64,000 bases of DNA from Agromyces atrinae (GTDB lineage: Bacteria; Actinomycetota; Actinomycetes; Actinomycetales; Microbacteriaceae). Position numbers and translations under genes: made by a program. This document shows, piece by piece, positions 26,858 to 35,874 of this stretch. The stretch lies in contig NZ_JACCBI010000001.1 in the NCBI RefSeq assembly GCF_013407835.1, positions 992,001 to 1,056,000 of the forward strand, in the 5' to 3' direction. Position 1 is the first letter of the stretch. Each line of letters starts with the position of its first letter. A model generated the notes under the pieces. The model had not been told where the DNA came from and made no database searches. It saw only the letters and a list, made by a program, of their open reading frames with translations.

Positions 26858-28387
26858 TCAGCCGACCGGCTGGGCGCGCGCGTACTCGGCGAGCTGGTTC
26901 GCCTGCTCCGGGCTGACCAGGGCGTGCACACGCGTGCCGTCCTCGAGGTACTCGGTCTCGAGCACGCGGGCCGTCTCGTGAAGGCTCGACACGAGGTCGC
27001 CGCGGTCGTACGGGATCACGAGCTCGACGTCGATCGAGGGGTCGGGCAGCATGCGCGTGATGGCCGCGAGGATCTCGTCGACGCCTTCGCCGGTGCGCGC
27101 GGACGCGAAGACCGCGTTCGGCGCCAGTCCGCGAAGGATGAGACGCTCTTCCTCGGTCACGAGGTCGGCCTTGTTGAAGACCACGAGCTCCGGGATGTCG
27201 CGTGCGCCCGTCTCACCGATGACGTCGCGAACGGTCGTCAGCTGGCTCGCCGGGTCGGGGTGCGCGGCGTCGACGACGTGCACGACGAGGTCGGAATCGG
27301 CGACCTCTTCGAGCGTCGAGCGGAACGCCTCGACGAGCTGGTGAGGGAGGTTGCGCACGAAGCCGACGGTGTCGGCGATCGTGTAGACGCGTCCGTCACT
27401 CGTCGTGTTGCGGCGCACCGTCGCGTCGAGGGTCGCGAAGAGCGCGTTCTCGACGAGCACCCCGGCTCCGGTGATGCGGTTCAGGATGCTCGACTTGCCG
27501 GCGTTCGTGTAGCCCGCGATCGCGACCGACGGCACGGCGTTCCGGCGACGGTTCGCTCTCTTGGCCTCACGGGCGGGCTTCATGCCGGCGATCTGTCGAC
27601 GGAGCTTCGCCATGCGGTTGTGGATGCGTCGGCGGTCGAGTTCGATCTTCGTCTCACCCGGGCCGCGCGAACCCATACCGGCGCCCGCGCCACCCACCTG
27701 GCCACCGGCCTGGCGCGACATCGAGTCACCCCAGCCGCGCAGGCGCGGGAGGAGGTACTCGAGCTGGGCGAGTTCGACCTGCGCCTTGCCCTCGCGACTC
27801 TTCGCGTGCTGGCTGAAGATGTCGAGGATGACGGCCGTGCGGTCGATGACCTTGACCTTGACGACGTCCTCGAGCGCACGCCGCTGGCTCGGTGCGAGCT
27901 CGGAGTCGGCGATCACGGTGTCGGCGCCGAGCGACTTGACGATGCCGGCGAGTTCTTCGGCCTTGCCCCGGCCGAGGTACGTGCTGGGGTCGGGGTGCGG
28001 ACGACGCTGCAGGAGTCCGTCGAGCACGTGCGCGCCCGCCGTCTCGGCGAGGGCGGCCAGTTCGCGGATCGAGTTCTCGGCGTCGGAGAGCGTTCCCTGC
28101 GAGTACACGCCGATGAGCACGACGTTCTCGAGGCGCAGCTGCCGGTACTCGACCTCGGTGACGTCTTCGAGCTCGGTCGAGAGGCCGGCGACTCGGCGGA
28201 GAGCCGCACGTTCCTCGCGCTCGAATTGCTCGCCGTCGCTCCCGCCCGCGACATCCGCGGATCGAGTCTGGAGGGCGTTCGCCGAACCATCGCCGAACAG
28301 CGAATAGCCGCTCGAGCGTGTTTCGGCGCCGTTCAGGATGCGCGCGACGGCGTCGTCGCCGGGGGCATCGTGCTGCGCTTCAGTCAT
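26858..28387 (-). CDS. hflX: Ribosome-associated GTPase HflX
   Basis: The 509-residue protein has an acidic N-terminal extension, the HflX domain (about 110-285, including GRGKAEELAG) and a GTPase domain. G1 is GYTNAGKSS near 290-298, G3 is DTVGFVR, and G4 is NKAD. HflX binds stalled 50S/70S ribosomes and splits them after stress. I chose ATG 28387, three codons inside the longest frame. A TAGGGT hexamer is 7 bases upstream, and GGAG also lies there. It is divergent from the RsmC-like gene across only 51 bases. Confidence 0.95.
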   Translation of the reverse strand: MTEAQHDAPGDDAVARILNGAETRSSGYSLFGDGSANALQTRSADVAGGSDGEQFEREERAALRRVAGLSTELEDVTEVEYRQLRLENVVLIGVYSQGTLSDAENSIRELAALAETAGAHVLDGLLQRRPHPDPSTYLGRGKAEELAGIVKSLGADTVIADSELAPSQRRALEDVVKVKVIDRTAVILDIFSQHAKSREGKAQVELAQLEYLLPRLRGWGDSMSRQAGGQVGGAGAGMGSRGPGETKIELDRRRIHNRMAKLRRQIAGMKPAREAKRANRRRNAVPSVAIAGYTNAGKSSILNRITGAGVLVENALFATLDATVRRNTTSDGRVYTIADTVGFVRNLPHQLVEAFRSTLEEVADSDLVVHVVDAAHPDPASQLTTVRDVIGETGARDIPELVVFNKADLVTEEERLILRGLAPNAVFASARTGEGVDEILAAITRMLPDPSIDVELVIPYDRGDLVSSLHETARVLETEYLEDGTRVHALVSPEQANQLAEYARAQPVG

Positions 28388-28394
28388 CGTCTCC

Positions 28395-28400
28395 ACCCTA
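28395..28400 (-). promoter_or_regulatory. Candidate -10 box for hflX
   Basis: TAGGGT on the minus strand ends 7 bases before the hflX ATG. It lies only 25 bases from the opposing hexamer of the divergent gene, so the two polymerase footprints overlap. Confidence 0.4.
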
Positions 28401-28425
28401 GTTCCTCAGATCCGTGGATCTGCTG

Positions 28426-28431
28426 TAGTTT
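28426..28431 (+). promoter_or_regulatory. Candidate -10 box for the RsmC-like methyltransferase
   Basis: TAGTTT ends 7 bases before the ATG at 28439. There is no ribosome-binding site, which suggests a leaderless message. Confidence 0.45.
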
Positions 28432-28438
28432 CCCCTGT

Positions 28439-29053
28439 ATGGCGTCGGAGCACTATTTCACCTCGCAACCCGCAAGCGGATCGGCGCTCCGCGAGATCAC
28501 GGTCCATCTGGGCGGCCGCGATGTGCGGCTGACGACCGCGGGGGGCGTGTTCAGCCCCGACCACATCGACGTCGGCACCCAGGTGCTGCTCGCGAACTCT
28601 CCCGTCGCTCCCCCGAGCGGCGATCTGCTCGACCTCGGGTGCGGCTGGGGGCCGATCGCCCTCGACCTCGCGCTCGCCTCTCCCGAGGCGACCGTCTGGG
28701 CCGTCGACGTGAACGAGCGGGCGCTCGACCTCGTGCGACGGAACGCCGCGACTCTCGGCCTCTCCAATGTCAACGCCGTGACGCCCGAGGATGTTCCCGA
28801 GGGGATCACCTTCCGCACGATCCGCTCGAACCCGCCGATCCGCGTCGGCAAGAACATCCTCCACGACATGCTCATGCACTGGCTGCCGCGTCTCGAGCCG
28901 GACTCGGACGCATGGCTCGTCGTGCAGCGGAACCTCGGTTCCGACTCGCTGCAGCGCTGGCTGCAGGACGAGCTGCCGAGCACCTACGGCGTCGTGCGCG
29001 CCGCCACGGGCAAGGGCTACCGCGTCTTGCACGTACGGAAGCGCACGCACTAA
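28439..29053 (+). CDS. RsmC-like class I methyltransferase
   Basis: This 204-residue Rossmann-fold methyltransferase has SAM-binding motif I DLGCGWG at 65-71, an acidic motif II ([11 protein letters not shown]) and motif IV NPPI at 131-134. The N6/N2-guanine RNA methyltransferases of the RsmC/RlmG type share NPP(F/Y/I). It corresponds to the catalytic C-terminal half of RsmC. A 16S or 23S rRNA guanine target is likely but unproven. The ATG at 28439 is apparently leaderless. The 3' end overlaps dapF by four bases, in convergent orientation. Confidence 0.88.
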   Translation: MASEHYFTSQPASGSALREITVHLGGRDVRLTTAGGVFSPDHIDVGTQVLLANSPVAPPSGDLLDLGCGWGPIALDLALASPEATVWAVDVNERALDLVRRNAATLGLSNVNAVTPEDVPEGITFRTIRSNPPIRVGKNILHDMLMHWLPRLEPDSDAWLVVQRNLGSDSLQRWLQDELPSTYGVVRAATGKGYRVLHVRKRTH

Positions 29054-29931
29054 CCGAGCGCGAGCACTCCGTCGAAGACGAGCTCAGCGGGCCCCGAGAG
29101 GGCGACGTGCTCGCCTTCCTCGGTCGGGAACATCCTGACGCCGACGACTCCACCGGGAACCTCGACGCGCCAGTCGTTCGGCGCACCGGCGCCGGCCCAG
29201 TGCCGCACGGCGAGGGCCGCCGCGACGGCTCCCGTGCCGCACGAGAGCGTCTCGCCCGATCCGCGTTCGTGGACGCGCATGCGGATGCGACCCACCCCGT
29301 CATGGACGAGCGGGTCTGCCGGCACGACGAACTCGACGTTCGCTCCGTCGGCGGCGGGAGGGTCGAGGATCGGCGCGACGCCGAGATCGAGCTCGTCGAG
29401 CTCGCGCTCGTCGGCGAGGGCCACGACGACGTGCGGGTTACCGACGTTGATGCCGAGCCCGGGTCGGGGAACGGCGAGATCGCGCGCTCGCACGAGCGGC
29501 TCTCCCCCGTCGAGGCGCCAACGGCCGAGATCGACCTGGAAGCCCGAGGTGCTGCGCTGTACATCGCGCACGCCCGCGCGGGTGCCGATCGGCAGCGTCG
29601 AACCGGGGGCGATCTCGGCAAGCCCTTGCTCGACGAGGTAGCGGGCGAACACGCGGATTCCGTTGCCGCACATCTCCGAGACGGTGCCGTCCGAGTTCCA
29701 GTAGTCCATGAACCACTCGGCTTCGGAGTCTTCAGCGAGTGCCGCGGCCCCGGCCGCGAGGTTCGTCGAGCGGACGGCACGGATGATCCCGTCGCCGCCG
29801 ACCCCGAAATGACGATCGCAGATACCGCTGATCTGCTCGGGAGTGAGCTCGATCGCACCATCGGGGTCGGAGAAGAGCACGAAGTCGTTTCCCGTGCCCT
29901 GGCCCTTGGTGAATGTCAGTTCGAACGCCAT
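29050..29931 (-). CDS. dapF: Diaminopimelate epimerase
   Basis: This 293-residue PLP-independent epimerase converts LL- to meso-diaminopimelate for lysine and peptidoglycan synthesis. The two active-site thiols are C88 (EMCGNGIR) and C231 ([11 protein letters not shown]), and GNDF near the N terminus is conserved. The ATG lies 4 bases after the miaA stop. A TAGACT hexamer overlapping the last miaA codons lies 6 bases upstream, so dapF may have its own leaderless promoter as well as read-through from miaB-miaA. Confidence 0.97.
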   Translation of the reverse strand: MAFELTFTKGQGTGNDFVLFSDPDGAIELTPEQISGICDRHFGVGGDGIIRAVRSTNLAAGAAALAEDSEAEWFMDYWNSDGTVSEMCGNGIRVFARYLVEQGLAEIAPGSTLPIGTRAGVRDVQRSTSGFQVDLGRWRLDGGEPLVRARDLAVPRPGLGINVGNPHVVVALADERELDELDLGVAPILDPPAADGANVEFVVPADPLVHDGVGRIRMRVHERGSGETLSCGTGAVAAALAVRHWAGAGAPNDWRVEVPGGVVGVRMFPTEEGEHVALSGPAELVFDGVLALG

Positions 29932-29935
29932 GACT

Positions 29936-30856
29936 TCAGTCTAGGGACGAGAGGCGGGCGATCTGCTCGCGGACGGCGGTGGCATCGCCGGAATCGACGA
30001 GGGCGGCCTCCCGGTAGCGCGAGAACCAGCCGACCTGTCGCCGGGCGTATCGGCGTGTGAGGCGTTGCGTCTCGGCGATCGCCTCGTCTCGCGAGACGGT
30101 GCCGTGGATCTCGTCGATCGCCTGACGGTAACCGATCGCGCGACTCGCGGTGACGCCGCGCTCGATGCCGAGAGGGAGCAGCCGCCTTACCTCGTCGATG
30201 ATGCCGTCGGCCCACATGGCCTCGACCCGCCGGTCGAGTCGATCGACGAGTACGTCGCGCGGCGTCGTGAGCATCACCGTGCGGTGCTCGCGCCACACGA
30301 GGGGCTCGTCGGGAAGTCGCGCCGCCGCCGGTTCTCCCGTGATCTCGATGACCTCGAGTGCTCGAACGATCCGCCGACCGTTCGTCGACCCGATGGCCGC
30401 GGCCGTCTCCGCATCGAGGTCGGCGAGACGGCGCGCGAGGATGCCGGGACCGAGTCGCTCGAGTTCATCCTCGAGTCGCGCGCGGACGGCGGCATCCGTG
30501 CCCGGGAACTGGAAGTCGAACAGCACGGATGACACGTAGAGGCCCGATCCTCCGACGAGGATGGGCACGGCGCCCCGCGCGATGATCGCATCGATCGCGG
30601 CGCGAGCCTCGACCTGGTAGCGCGCGACCGAGGCCTCCTCGGTCACGTCGAGCACGTCGAAGAGGTGGTGGGGCACTCCGCGTCGCTCACCGACGGCGAG
30701 CTTCGCGGTGCCGATGTCCATGCCGCGGTAGAGCTGCATCGCATCGGCGTTCACGACCTCGGCGCGGCCCCCGTGTCGCGCGATCTCCTCGGCGACGTCG
30801 AGCGCGAACGCCGACTTGCCCGTTCCCGTCGCACCGACGACGGCGACGACGCTCAC
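29936..30856 (-). CDS. miaA: tRNA dimethylallyltransferase
   Basis: This 306-residue enzyme prenylates A37 of tRNAs reading UNN codons. The P-loop GATGTGKS is at 8-15, and [17 protein letters not shown] is the substrate-binding segment (the family usually has Ser where Asn-Ala-Asp occurs here). FDFQFPGTD and RAIGYRQ are conserved. It begins at GTG 30856, two bases from the miaB stop. MiaA and MiaB act consecutively to make ms2i6A37, so the gene order follows the pathway in reverse. Confidence 0.96.
   Translation of the reverse strand: MSVVAVVGATGTGKSAFALDVAEEIARHGGRAEVVNADAMQLYRGMDIGTAKLAVGERRGVPHHLFDVLDVTEEASVARYQVEARAAIDAIIARGAVPILVGGSGLYVSSVLFDFQFPGTDAAVRARLEDELERLGPGILARRLADLDAETAAAIGSTNGRRIVRALEVIEITGEPAAARLPDEPLVWREHRTVMLTTPRDVLVDRLDRRVEAMWADGIIDEVRRLLPLGIERGVTASRAIGYRQAIDEIHGTVSRDEAIAETQRLTRRYARRQVGWFSRYREAALVDSGDATAVREQIARLSSLD
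29938..29943 (-). promoter_or_regulatory. Candidate -10 box for dapF inside the miaA 3' end
   Basis: TAGACT lies across the last codons and stop of miaA, 6 bases before the dapF ATG. It would give a leaderless dapF transcript independent of miaB-miaA. Confidence 0.45.
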
Positions 30857-30857
30857 C

Positions 30858-32489
30858 TCAGCGCTCGTCGTCGTTCACGTCGTAGATCGGCACGGTGCTC
30901 ACGAGGTCGGGGCCGAAGCCCGGCTTGATGAGCGGGCGGATGTCGCTGCGGGGCCGCAGCGCGGGAAGACCGAGTGACACACGCGCGGGTGCCGAGCCGT
31001 CGGACGGCGCAGCGGGCACGCCGCAGCTGTCGGCCTGGGCGCGATCCCACGCGTCGCCGGCACGGGTGCGTCGGATACGGAGAGGCGAACCGTCGGGCGA
31101 ATCGGCGATGAGGTGGAAGGACGCCGCCTGCGAGATGACGACGCTCACGATGTCGCCGGGGCGCGGGATGTCGCTGCCCTCGGGCACCTCGAAGTGCACG
31201 AGTCGCGAGTCTTCGGCGCGGCCGGAAAGGCGATGCGTCTCGGCATCTTTCTTGCCCTCGCCCGTGGCGACGAGCAGTTCGACCCGACGGCCGACGAGAT
31301 TCTCGTTCTCTTCGCGGGAGATGCGGTCTTGGAGTGCCGTCAGTCGCTCGTAGCGCTCCTGGACGACCTCCTTCGGAACCTGATCGTCCATCGTCGCCGC
31401 CGGAGTGCCCGCGCGGATCGAGTACTGGAAGGTGAAGGCGGAGGCGAAGCGTGCGGCCTCGACGACGCGCATGGTCTCAAGGAAGTCTTCCTCGGTCTCC
31501 CCCGGGAATCCGACGATGATGTCGGTCGAGATCGCCGCGTTCGGGATCTTCGCGCGAACGCGGTCGAGGATGCCGAGGAACTTCTCCGAGCGGTACGAAC
31601 GTCGCATCGCGCGGAGGACGCGGTCGGAGCCCGACTGCAGGGGCATGTGGAGCTGCGGCATGACGGCGGGCGTCTCGGCCATCGCATCGATGACGTCATC
31701 GGTGAACGCCGCGGGGTGCGGGCTCGTGAAGCGGATGCGCTCGAGCCCCTCGATCGCGCCGGCCGCGCGCAGGAGCTTGCCGAACGCGAGTCGATCGCCG
31801 AACTCGACGCCGTACGAGTTGACGTTCTGGCCGAGGAGCGTGACCTCGATGGCGCCGTCGTCGACGAGAGCCTGCACCTCGCCGAGGATCTCGCCCGGGC
31901 GACGGTCCTTCTCTTTGCCGCGGAGCGAGGGCACGATGCAGAACGTGCAGGTGTTGTTGCAACCGACGGAGATGGACACCCAGCCGCTGTAGCTCGAGTC
32001 GCGCTTTGTCGGGAGTGTCGACGGGAAGGTCTCGAGGGCGTCGAGGATCTCGAGCTGGGCCTCGTCGTTGTGACGAGCTCGCTCGAGGAGGCTCGGCAGC
32101 GAGCCCATGTTGTGGGTGCCGAACACGACGTCGACCCACGGCGCCTTCTCGAGGATCGTGTTCTTGTCCTTCTGGGCGAGGCAGCCGCCGACGGCGATCT
32201 GCATACCCTCATGACGCCTCTTGACGCTCGCGAGGTGGCCCAGGTTTCCGTAGAGCTTGTTGTCGGCGTTCTCACGCACGGCACACGTGTTGATCACGAC
32301 GATGTCGGCCTCGGTGCCGTTCGCCGGCACGTAACCGGCTGCCTCGAGCGACCCGCTCAAGCGCTCGGAGTCGTGGACGTTCATCTGGCAGCCGAAGGTG
32401 CGCACTTCGTACGTGCGTGCCCGACCGGTCGGATCGAGAGAGGCCGACGAGACGTCGATGGCGTTCGGCGAGGTCGTGAGGGTGCTCAT
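30858..32489 (-). CDS. miaB: tRNA-2-methylthio-N6-dimethylallyladenosine synthase
   Basis: This 543-residue radical-SAM methylthiotransferase carries both iron-sulphur clusters. C34, C69 and C103 bind the auxiliary cluster (UPF0004 domain), and C177, C181 and C184 bind the SAM cluster (CNNTCTFC). A TRAM domain ends near 450, followed by an Arg/Ala-rich C-terminal extension of roughly 60-70 residues that is not needed by the family. Start ATG 32489 has TAGACT 10 bases upstream. It is first in miaB-miaA-dapF. Confidence 0.96.
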   Translation of the reverse strand: MSTLTTSPNAIDVSSASLDPTGRARTYEVRTFGCQMNVHDSERLSGSLEAAGYVPANGTEADIVVINTCAVRENADNKLYGNLGHLASVKRRHEGMQIAVGGCLAQKDKNTILEKAPWVDVVFGTHNMGSLPSLLERARHNDEAQLEILDALETFPSTLPTKRDSSYSGWVSISVGCNNTCTFCIVPSLRGKEKDRRPGEILGEVQALVDDGAIEVTLLGQNVNSYGVEFGDRLAFGKLLRAAGAIEGLERIRFTSPHPAAFTDDVIDAMAETPAVMPQLHMPLQSGSDRVLRAMRRSYRSEKFLGILDRVRAKIPNAAISTDIIVGFPGETEEDFLETMRVVEAARFASAFTFQYSIRAGTPAATMDDQVPKEVVQERYERLTALQDRISREENENLVGRRVELLVATGEGKKDAETHRLSGRAEDSRLVHFEVPEGSDIPRPGDIVSVVISQAASFHLIADSPDGSPLRIRRTRAGDAWDRAQADSCGVPAAPSDGSAPARVSLGLPALRPRSDIRPLIKPGFGPDLVSTVPIYDVNDDER

Positions 32490-32499
32490 GATGCGGACA

Positions 32500-32505
32500 A
32501 GTCTA
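32500..32505 (-). promoter_or_regulatory. Candidate -10 box for miaB-miaA-dapF
   Basis: TAGACT lies 10 bases before the miaB ATG on the minus strand. This would give a leader of only a few bases, with no Shine-Dalgarno motif. Confidence 0.45.
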
Positions 32506-32545
32506 CGTTCGCCGTGTGCGGAGTCTCACGTCGCCCGTGAGCGTC

Positions 32546-33319
32546 TCAGCGCAGGCCCAACGCGGAGCGCGCCGCCTGGCGTGCGACCGAGCCGTTGTAG
32601 CCCTTGCGCTGGAGGAAGCCGACCAGCCGCCGCTCGGCGACGTCGGACGTGAGCGAACGCATACTGCGGGCGCGCTTCTCGGCGAGTTCGAGGGCTGCAC
32701 CGGCATCGTCGTCGGGCAGAGCGGCGATCGTCTCGATGATGACCGCGGAATCGATGCCGCGGCGGAACATCTCTCGTTCGACGAGAGCACGCCCCATGCC
32801 CTTCCGCTCGTGATGCGAGCGCACGATCTCTTCGGCCAGTCGTGCATCGTCGAGATAGCCGAGCCGCTGAAAGCGCGACAGGATCGCGTCGGCGTCGTCT
32901 CCGACGGCACCCTCGGCCGTCAGCAGACGATAGGCCTCATCCATCGAGAGCGACTTCGATCGCAGGCGTCGGAGAAGCCGGTCTTCGGCCGCCTGGCGCG
33001 TCTCGGTCTCGTCGTCCTCGAGATCGTCGGCATCCTCATCGGAGCCGTCGATGTCGGGATCGGAGGAGTCTCGAGCGCCCGCGCCGAAACGGGCGACCGT
33101 GACTCGCGCTCCCGCCGGAGAGGCGGCTGTCGGGGACGCAGCGAGGCGTGAGACCCGCGGGCTCGGCGGCGTCTCGTCTTCGCCGAACTCCCAGCCGGGC
33201 TTCGGACCCGCTGCGATCGCGTCGCTCGCGGACGCAGGCCCCTGGACCGCGCCGCTCGCCCCCGGAAGATACGAGACCGGAGCGAGGCGCTCGTCACCCG
33301 TCGATTCGTCTCGACTCAT
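32546..33319 (-). CDS. recX: RecA regulator RecX
   Basis: RecX caps RecA filaments and limits recombination. This copy has 257 residues. An acidic, low-complexity N-terminal third (about 1-120) precedes the three-helix RecX repeats (KSLSMDEAYRLL, GYLDDARLAEEIVRSHHERKGMG, RRLVGFLQRKGYNG). ATG 33319 has a good GAGGAG at 6 bases and is preferred. Eleven codons upstream, an ATG at 33352 overlaps the recA stop as ATGA and is a real alternative. It is co-transcribed with recA. Confidence 0.92.
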   Translation of the reverse strand: MSRDESTGDERLAPVSYLPGASGAVQGPASASDAIAAGPKPGWEFGEDETPPSPRVSRLAASPTAASPAGARVTVARFGAGARDSSDPDIDGSDEDADDLEDDETETRQAAEDRLLRRLRSKSLSMDEAYRLLTAEGAVGDDADAILSRFQRLGYLDDARLAEEIVRSHHERKGMGRALVEREMFRRGIDSAVIIETIAALPDDDAGAALELAEKRARSMRSLTSDVAERRLVGFLQRKGYNGSVARQAARSALGLR

Positions 33320-33348
33320 GATGTGCTCCTCGCTCCGGTCTCGCGGGG

Positions 33349-34407
33349 TCATGCGCCCTTGCGGGCGGCGACCTTGGGGGCGATGGGTTCGACGGGTGCG
33401 ACTGCGCCCGCGTTTCCGATGCCGAGCTTCGCGAGGATCTTGTTCTCGATGTCGAGCGCGATGTCGGGGTTCTGCAGCAGGAAGTTGCGGGCATTCTCCT
33501 TGCCCTGGCCCAGCTGGTCGCCGTCGTAGGTGTACCAGGCACCCGACTTCTTGACGATGGCCTGGTCGACGCCGTAGTCGATGAGGCTTCCCTCACGCGA
33601 GATGCCGACGCCGTAGAGGATGTCGAACTCAGCCTGCTTGAAGGGCGGCGCCATCTTGTTCTTGACGACCTTGACGCGGGTGCGGTTACCCACGGCGTCG
33701 GTGCCGTCCTTCAGGGTCTCGATACGACGGATGTCGAGGCGGACCGACGCGTAGAACTTCAGCGCCTTACCACCGGCCGTCGTCTCGGGGCTGCCGAAGA
33801 AGACACCGATCTTCTCGCGCAGCTGGTTGATGAAGATCATCGTGGTGTTGGTCTGGCTGAGACCACCGGTCAGCTTGCGGAGCGCCTGCGACATGAGGCG
33901 AGCCTGGAGGCCGACGTGCGAGTCACCCATCTCGCCCTCGATCTCGGCGCGCGGCACGAGGGCTGCGACGGAGTCGATGACGATGAGGTCGATGGAGCCC
34001 GAACGCACGAGCATGTCGGCGATCTCGAGCGCCTGCTCACCGGTGTCGGGCTGCGAGACGAGGAGGGCGTCGATGTCGACGCCGAGCTTCTTGGCGTACT
34101 CGGGGTCGAGCGCGTGCTCAGCATCGATGAAGGCGGCGATTCCACCGGCGCGCTGCGCATTGGCGATCGCGTGCAGGGTGAGCGTCGTCTTACCCGACGA
34201 CTCCGGACCGTAGATCTCGATGATGCGGCCGCGGGGCAGCCCGCCGACGCCGAGGGCGACATCGAGAGCGACGGAGCCGGTGGGGATGACGGCGACGGGA
34301 GCGCGCTCTTCACTTCCCAGGCGCATCACCGAGCCCTTACCGAACTGGCGGTCGATCTGTGCAAGGGCCGTTTCGAGGGCCTTCTCGCGGTCTACTGCTG
34401 AGGGCAT
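33349..34407 (-). CDS. recA: Recombinase RecA
   Basis: The 352-residue RecA has Walker A GPESSGKT at 67-74, the catalytic Glu in the DAEHALD region, Walker [11 protein letters not shown], and L1/L2 DNA-binding loops ([27 protein letters not shown]). A short variable C-terminal tail closes it. It catalyses strand exchange and triggers LexA cleavage. There is no intein. It has AGGAGAAG before ATG 34407, a leader of about 190 bases and a LexA box just upstream of the -10. It is followed by recX. Confidence 0.99.
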   Translation of the reverse strand: MPSAVDREKALETALAQIDRQFGKGSVMRLGSEERAPVAVIPTGSVALDVALGVGGLPRGRIIEIYGPESSGKTTLTLHAIANAQRAGGIAAFIDAEHALDPEYAKKLGVDIDALLVSQPDTGEQALEIADMLVRSGSIDLIVIDSVAALVPRAEIEGEMGDSHVGLQARLMSQALRKLTGGLSQTNTTMIFINQLREKIGVFFGSPETTAGGKALKFYASVRLDIRRIETLKDGTDAVGNRTRVKVVKNKMAPPFKQAEFDILYGVGISREGSLIDYGVDQAIVKKSGAWYTYDGDQLGQGKENARNFLLQNPDIALDIENKILAKLGIGNAGAVAPVEPIAPKVAARKGA

Positions 34408-34593
34408 GTTCTTCTCCTGATCTCGATGCTGCTGCCTATAGGCTGTCGCGCTCCGCGGCGGGGCCGTGACCCCGCTCGCCTCGTCGACAAGGCGGTGCGT
34501 TTCGTCGTACTCCGACCGTAGGAGCGACCTCCGACATCGCGAGGATGTCGGCGTCGATCTGTGGAGGACTACCCGAATCGCTTCGTTGTGCAG
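34408..34593 (-). promoter_or_regulatory. Long 5' leader of recA
   Basis: No gene is visible here. From the -10 candidate at 34594-34599, the leader is about 185 bases. It can form a 7-bp hairpin (34531-34537 with 34545-34551) and a GGGGTCA/TGACCCC-like helix near 34460. A second, downstream promoter is possible, as in mycobacterial recA, but I could not match its motif. Confidence 0.4.
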
Positions 34594-34623
34594 GAGCCTA
34601 GCGCGATTCGAACCTATCTTCGA
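34594..34623 (-). promoter_or_regulatory. recA promoter: LexA box plus -10
   Basis: TCGAACCTATCTTCGA (34608-34623) is a perfect TCGAA-N6-TTCGA inverted repeat, and 15 of its bases are identical to the site upstream of lexA. A TAGGCT -10 candidate (34594-34599) starts 8 bases beyond it, so bound LexA would cover the promoter spacer and -35. Confidence 0.85.
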
Positions 34624-34648
34624 GAAGCAGTGCCCGCGTGTCGGCGTG

Positions 34649-34876
34649 TCAGTCGCGACGAGGGTCCGGGCGACCCACGCCCGCGCGGCGCTCGAGAGGC
34701 ACGCCCTGCTCGTCGCAGAGCGCGATCCAGACGTCCTTCGGTGCGATACCGGCGGCGAGAGCGTCCTCAGCGGTGCGACCGCCGAGCGCGGGCAGCACGA
34801 GGTCGCGAACGAGTACCCGCGCGTAGCCGCCGCCGAACTCGTGTTCGATCGCGAAACGGAACTCGGAGAGCTTCAT
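34649..34876 (-). CDS. DUF3046 protein
   Basis: This 75-residue protein starts [15 protein letters not shown] and continues [26 protein letters not shown], the DUF3046 signature. The family is small, cytoplasmic, actinobacterial and uncharacterised, and it nearly always lies between recA and clgR, as here. ATG 34876 is preferred over an ATG four codons earlier. Its position just upstream of the recA operator may reflect only conserved order. Confidence 0.88.
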   Translation of the reverse strand: MKLSEFRFAIEHEFGGGYARVLVRDLVLPALGGRTAEDALAAGIAPKDVWIALCDEQGVPLERRAGVGRPDPRRD

Positions 34877-34892
34877 GGCACCTCGCACAGAG

Positions 34893-34923
34893 GAACGGCA
34901 GCCGACTCAGCCGGCTGCCGTTC
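34893..34923 (-). terminator. Terminator after clgR
   Basis: A perfect 12-bp stem (34893-34904 with 34912-34923) around a 7-base loop lies 14 bases after the clgR stop and just before the DUF3046 start. It should end the ftsK-pgsA-pncC-clgR transcript. Confidence 0.75.
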
Positions 34924-34937
34924 TCGGGTCTTCGGTC

Positions 34938-35246
34938 CTAGCGGACCATCATGTCGGCGTCGAAACCGGCCACGAACTCGTCGGGCACGGTGTCGGGGAT
35001 GGGATCGATGCCTTCGAGGACCGCGAGACGGTCTCCTACTTCACGCATGATCACCGAGATCGGGGTCTCGAGCGCTTCGGCGACCGAAGCGAGGATCTCT
35101 GACGAGGCCTCCTTCTGGCCGCGTTCGACCTCGCTCAGATACCCGAGGGCGACGCTCGCCTTGGAAGCCACCTGTCGAAGGGTTCGGCCCTTCTGAAGAC
35201 GGAAGTCCCTGAGCACATCGCCGATCTCCTGACGAACCAGAATCAT
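34938..35246 (-). CDS. clgR: XRE-family regulator ClgR
   Basis: The protein has 102 residues. The Cro/C1-type HTH is at about 10-67 (RTLRQVASKASVALGYLSEVERG), followed by a short acidic tail. ClgR activates clp protease and stress genes in Actinobacteria and is itself a Clp substrate. The very strong AGAAGGAGG six bases before ATG 35246 fixes the start. Its place between pncC and DUF3046-recA is the conserved one. The identity rests on sequence plus context. Confidence 0.9.
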   Translation of the reverse strand: MILVRQEIGDVLRDFRLQKGRTLRQVASKASVALGYLSEVERGQKEASSEILASVAEALETPISVIMREVGDRLAVLEGIDPIPDTVPDEFVAGFDADMMVR

Positions 35247-35382
35247 CGGAACCTCCTTCTGTCTGCCATGGCCCGAGAGCCGGTCGAGGAGTCCGTCACC
35301 GAACTCCCGCTGCGTCGACTCTACCGGTGCACTCTGGCGATTTCTTGTGAATGCGCTACCTGTAACGACGTCGTAACCGCAC

Positions 35383-35874
35383 CTATTCCGCGTCGGAGTC
35401 GAAATCCTCGAGGGCGAGAGCGAGAGCCGCCGCCACGGTCGCTCGGCGGATCGAATCTCGATCGCCGCCGAGCTCGAGTCGAACCGAACGGATGCCTCGT
35501 GCCGAGGCGATCCCGACGAAGACCGTTCCGGGCGCGTGGCCGTCCTGAGGATCGGGTCCGGCCACTCCCGTCGTCGCGATCCCGACATCCGCCGGCCGCC
35601 CGTCGACGGCGCACACGAGGCGCACGCGATCGGCGAGCTGGCACGCGACGTCGGCATCCACCGCGCCCCGTTCGGCGAGCAGATCGGCATCCACCCCGAC
35701 GATCGAGTGCTTGAGTTCGGTGCTGTACGCGACGACGCCGCCCGAGAAGGCGTTCGAGGCGCCGGGAACGGCGACGATCTCCGCGGCGAGCAGGCCACCC
35801 GTGAGCGACTCGGCGGTGGCGACACGCTCACCGCGGCGCGCCAACGCGTCGAGGAGTCGAGCGGCGTCGCTCAT
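35383..35874 (-). CDS. pncC: Nicotinamide-nucleotide amidase (CinA C-terminal domain)
   Basis: This 163-residue stand-alone CinA C-terminal domain deamidates NMN to nicotinate mononucleotide in pyridine nucleotide recycling. Conserved motifs are TAESLTGGLLAAEI, GGVVAYSTELKHSIVGV and GIATTGVAGPDPQDGHAPGTVFVGIA. The start overlaps the pgsA stop as ATGA. It is part of ftsK-pgsA-pncC-clgR. There is no N-terminal MoCF domain, so it should not be called full CinA. Confidence 0.93.
   Translation of the reverse strand: MSDAARLLDALARRGERVATAESLTGGLLAAEIVAVPGASNAFSGGVVAYSTELKHSIVGVDADLLAERGAVDADVACQLADRVRLVCAVDGRPADVGIATTGVAGPDPQDGHAPGTVFVGIASARGIRSVRLELGGDRDSIRRATVAAALALALEDFDSDAE

Noticed and set aside
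34571-34590. Additional SOS-box-like site near recA (CGAATCGCTTCG)
   Set aside because: The half-sites are separated by 4 rather than 6 bases, unlike the shared operator.
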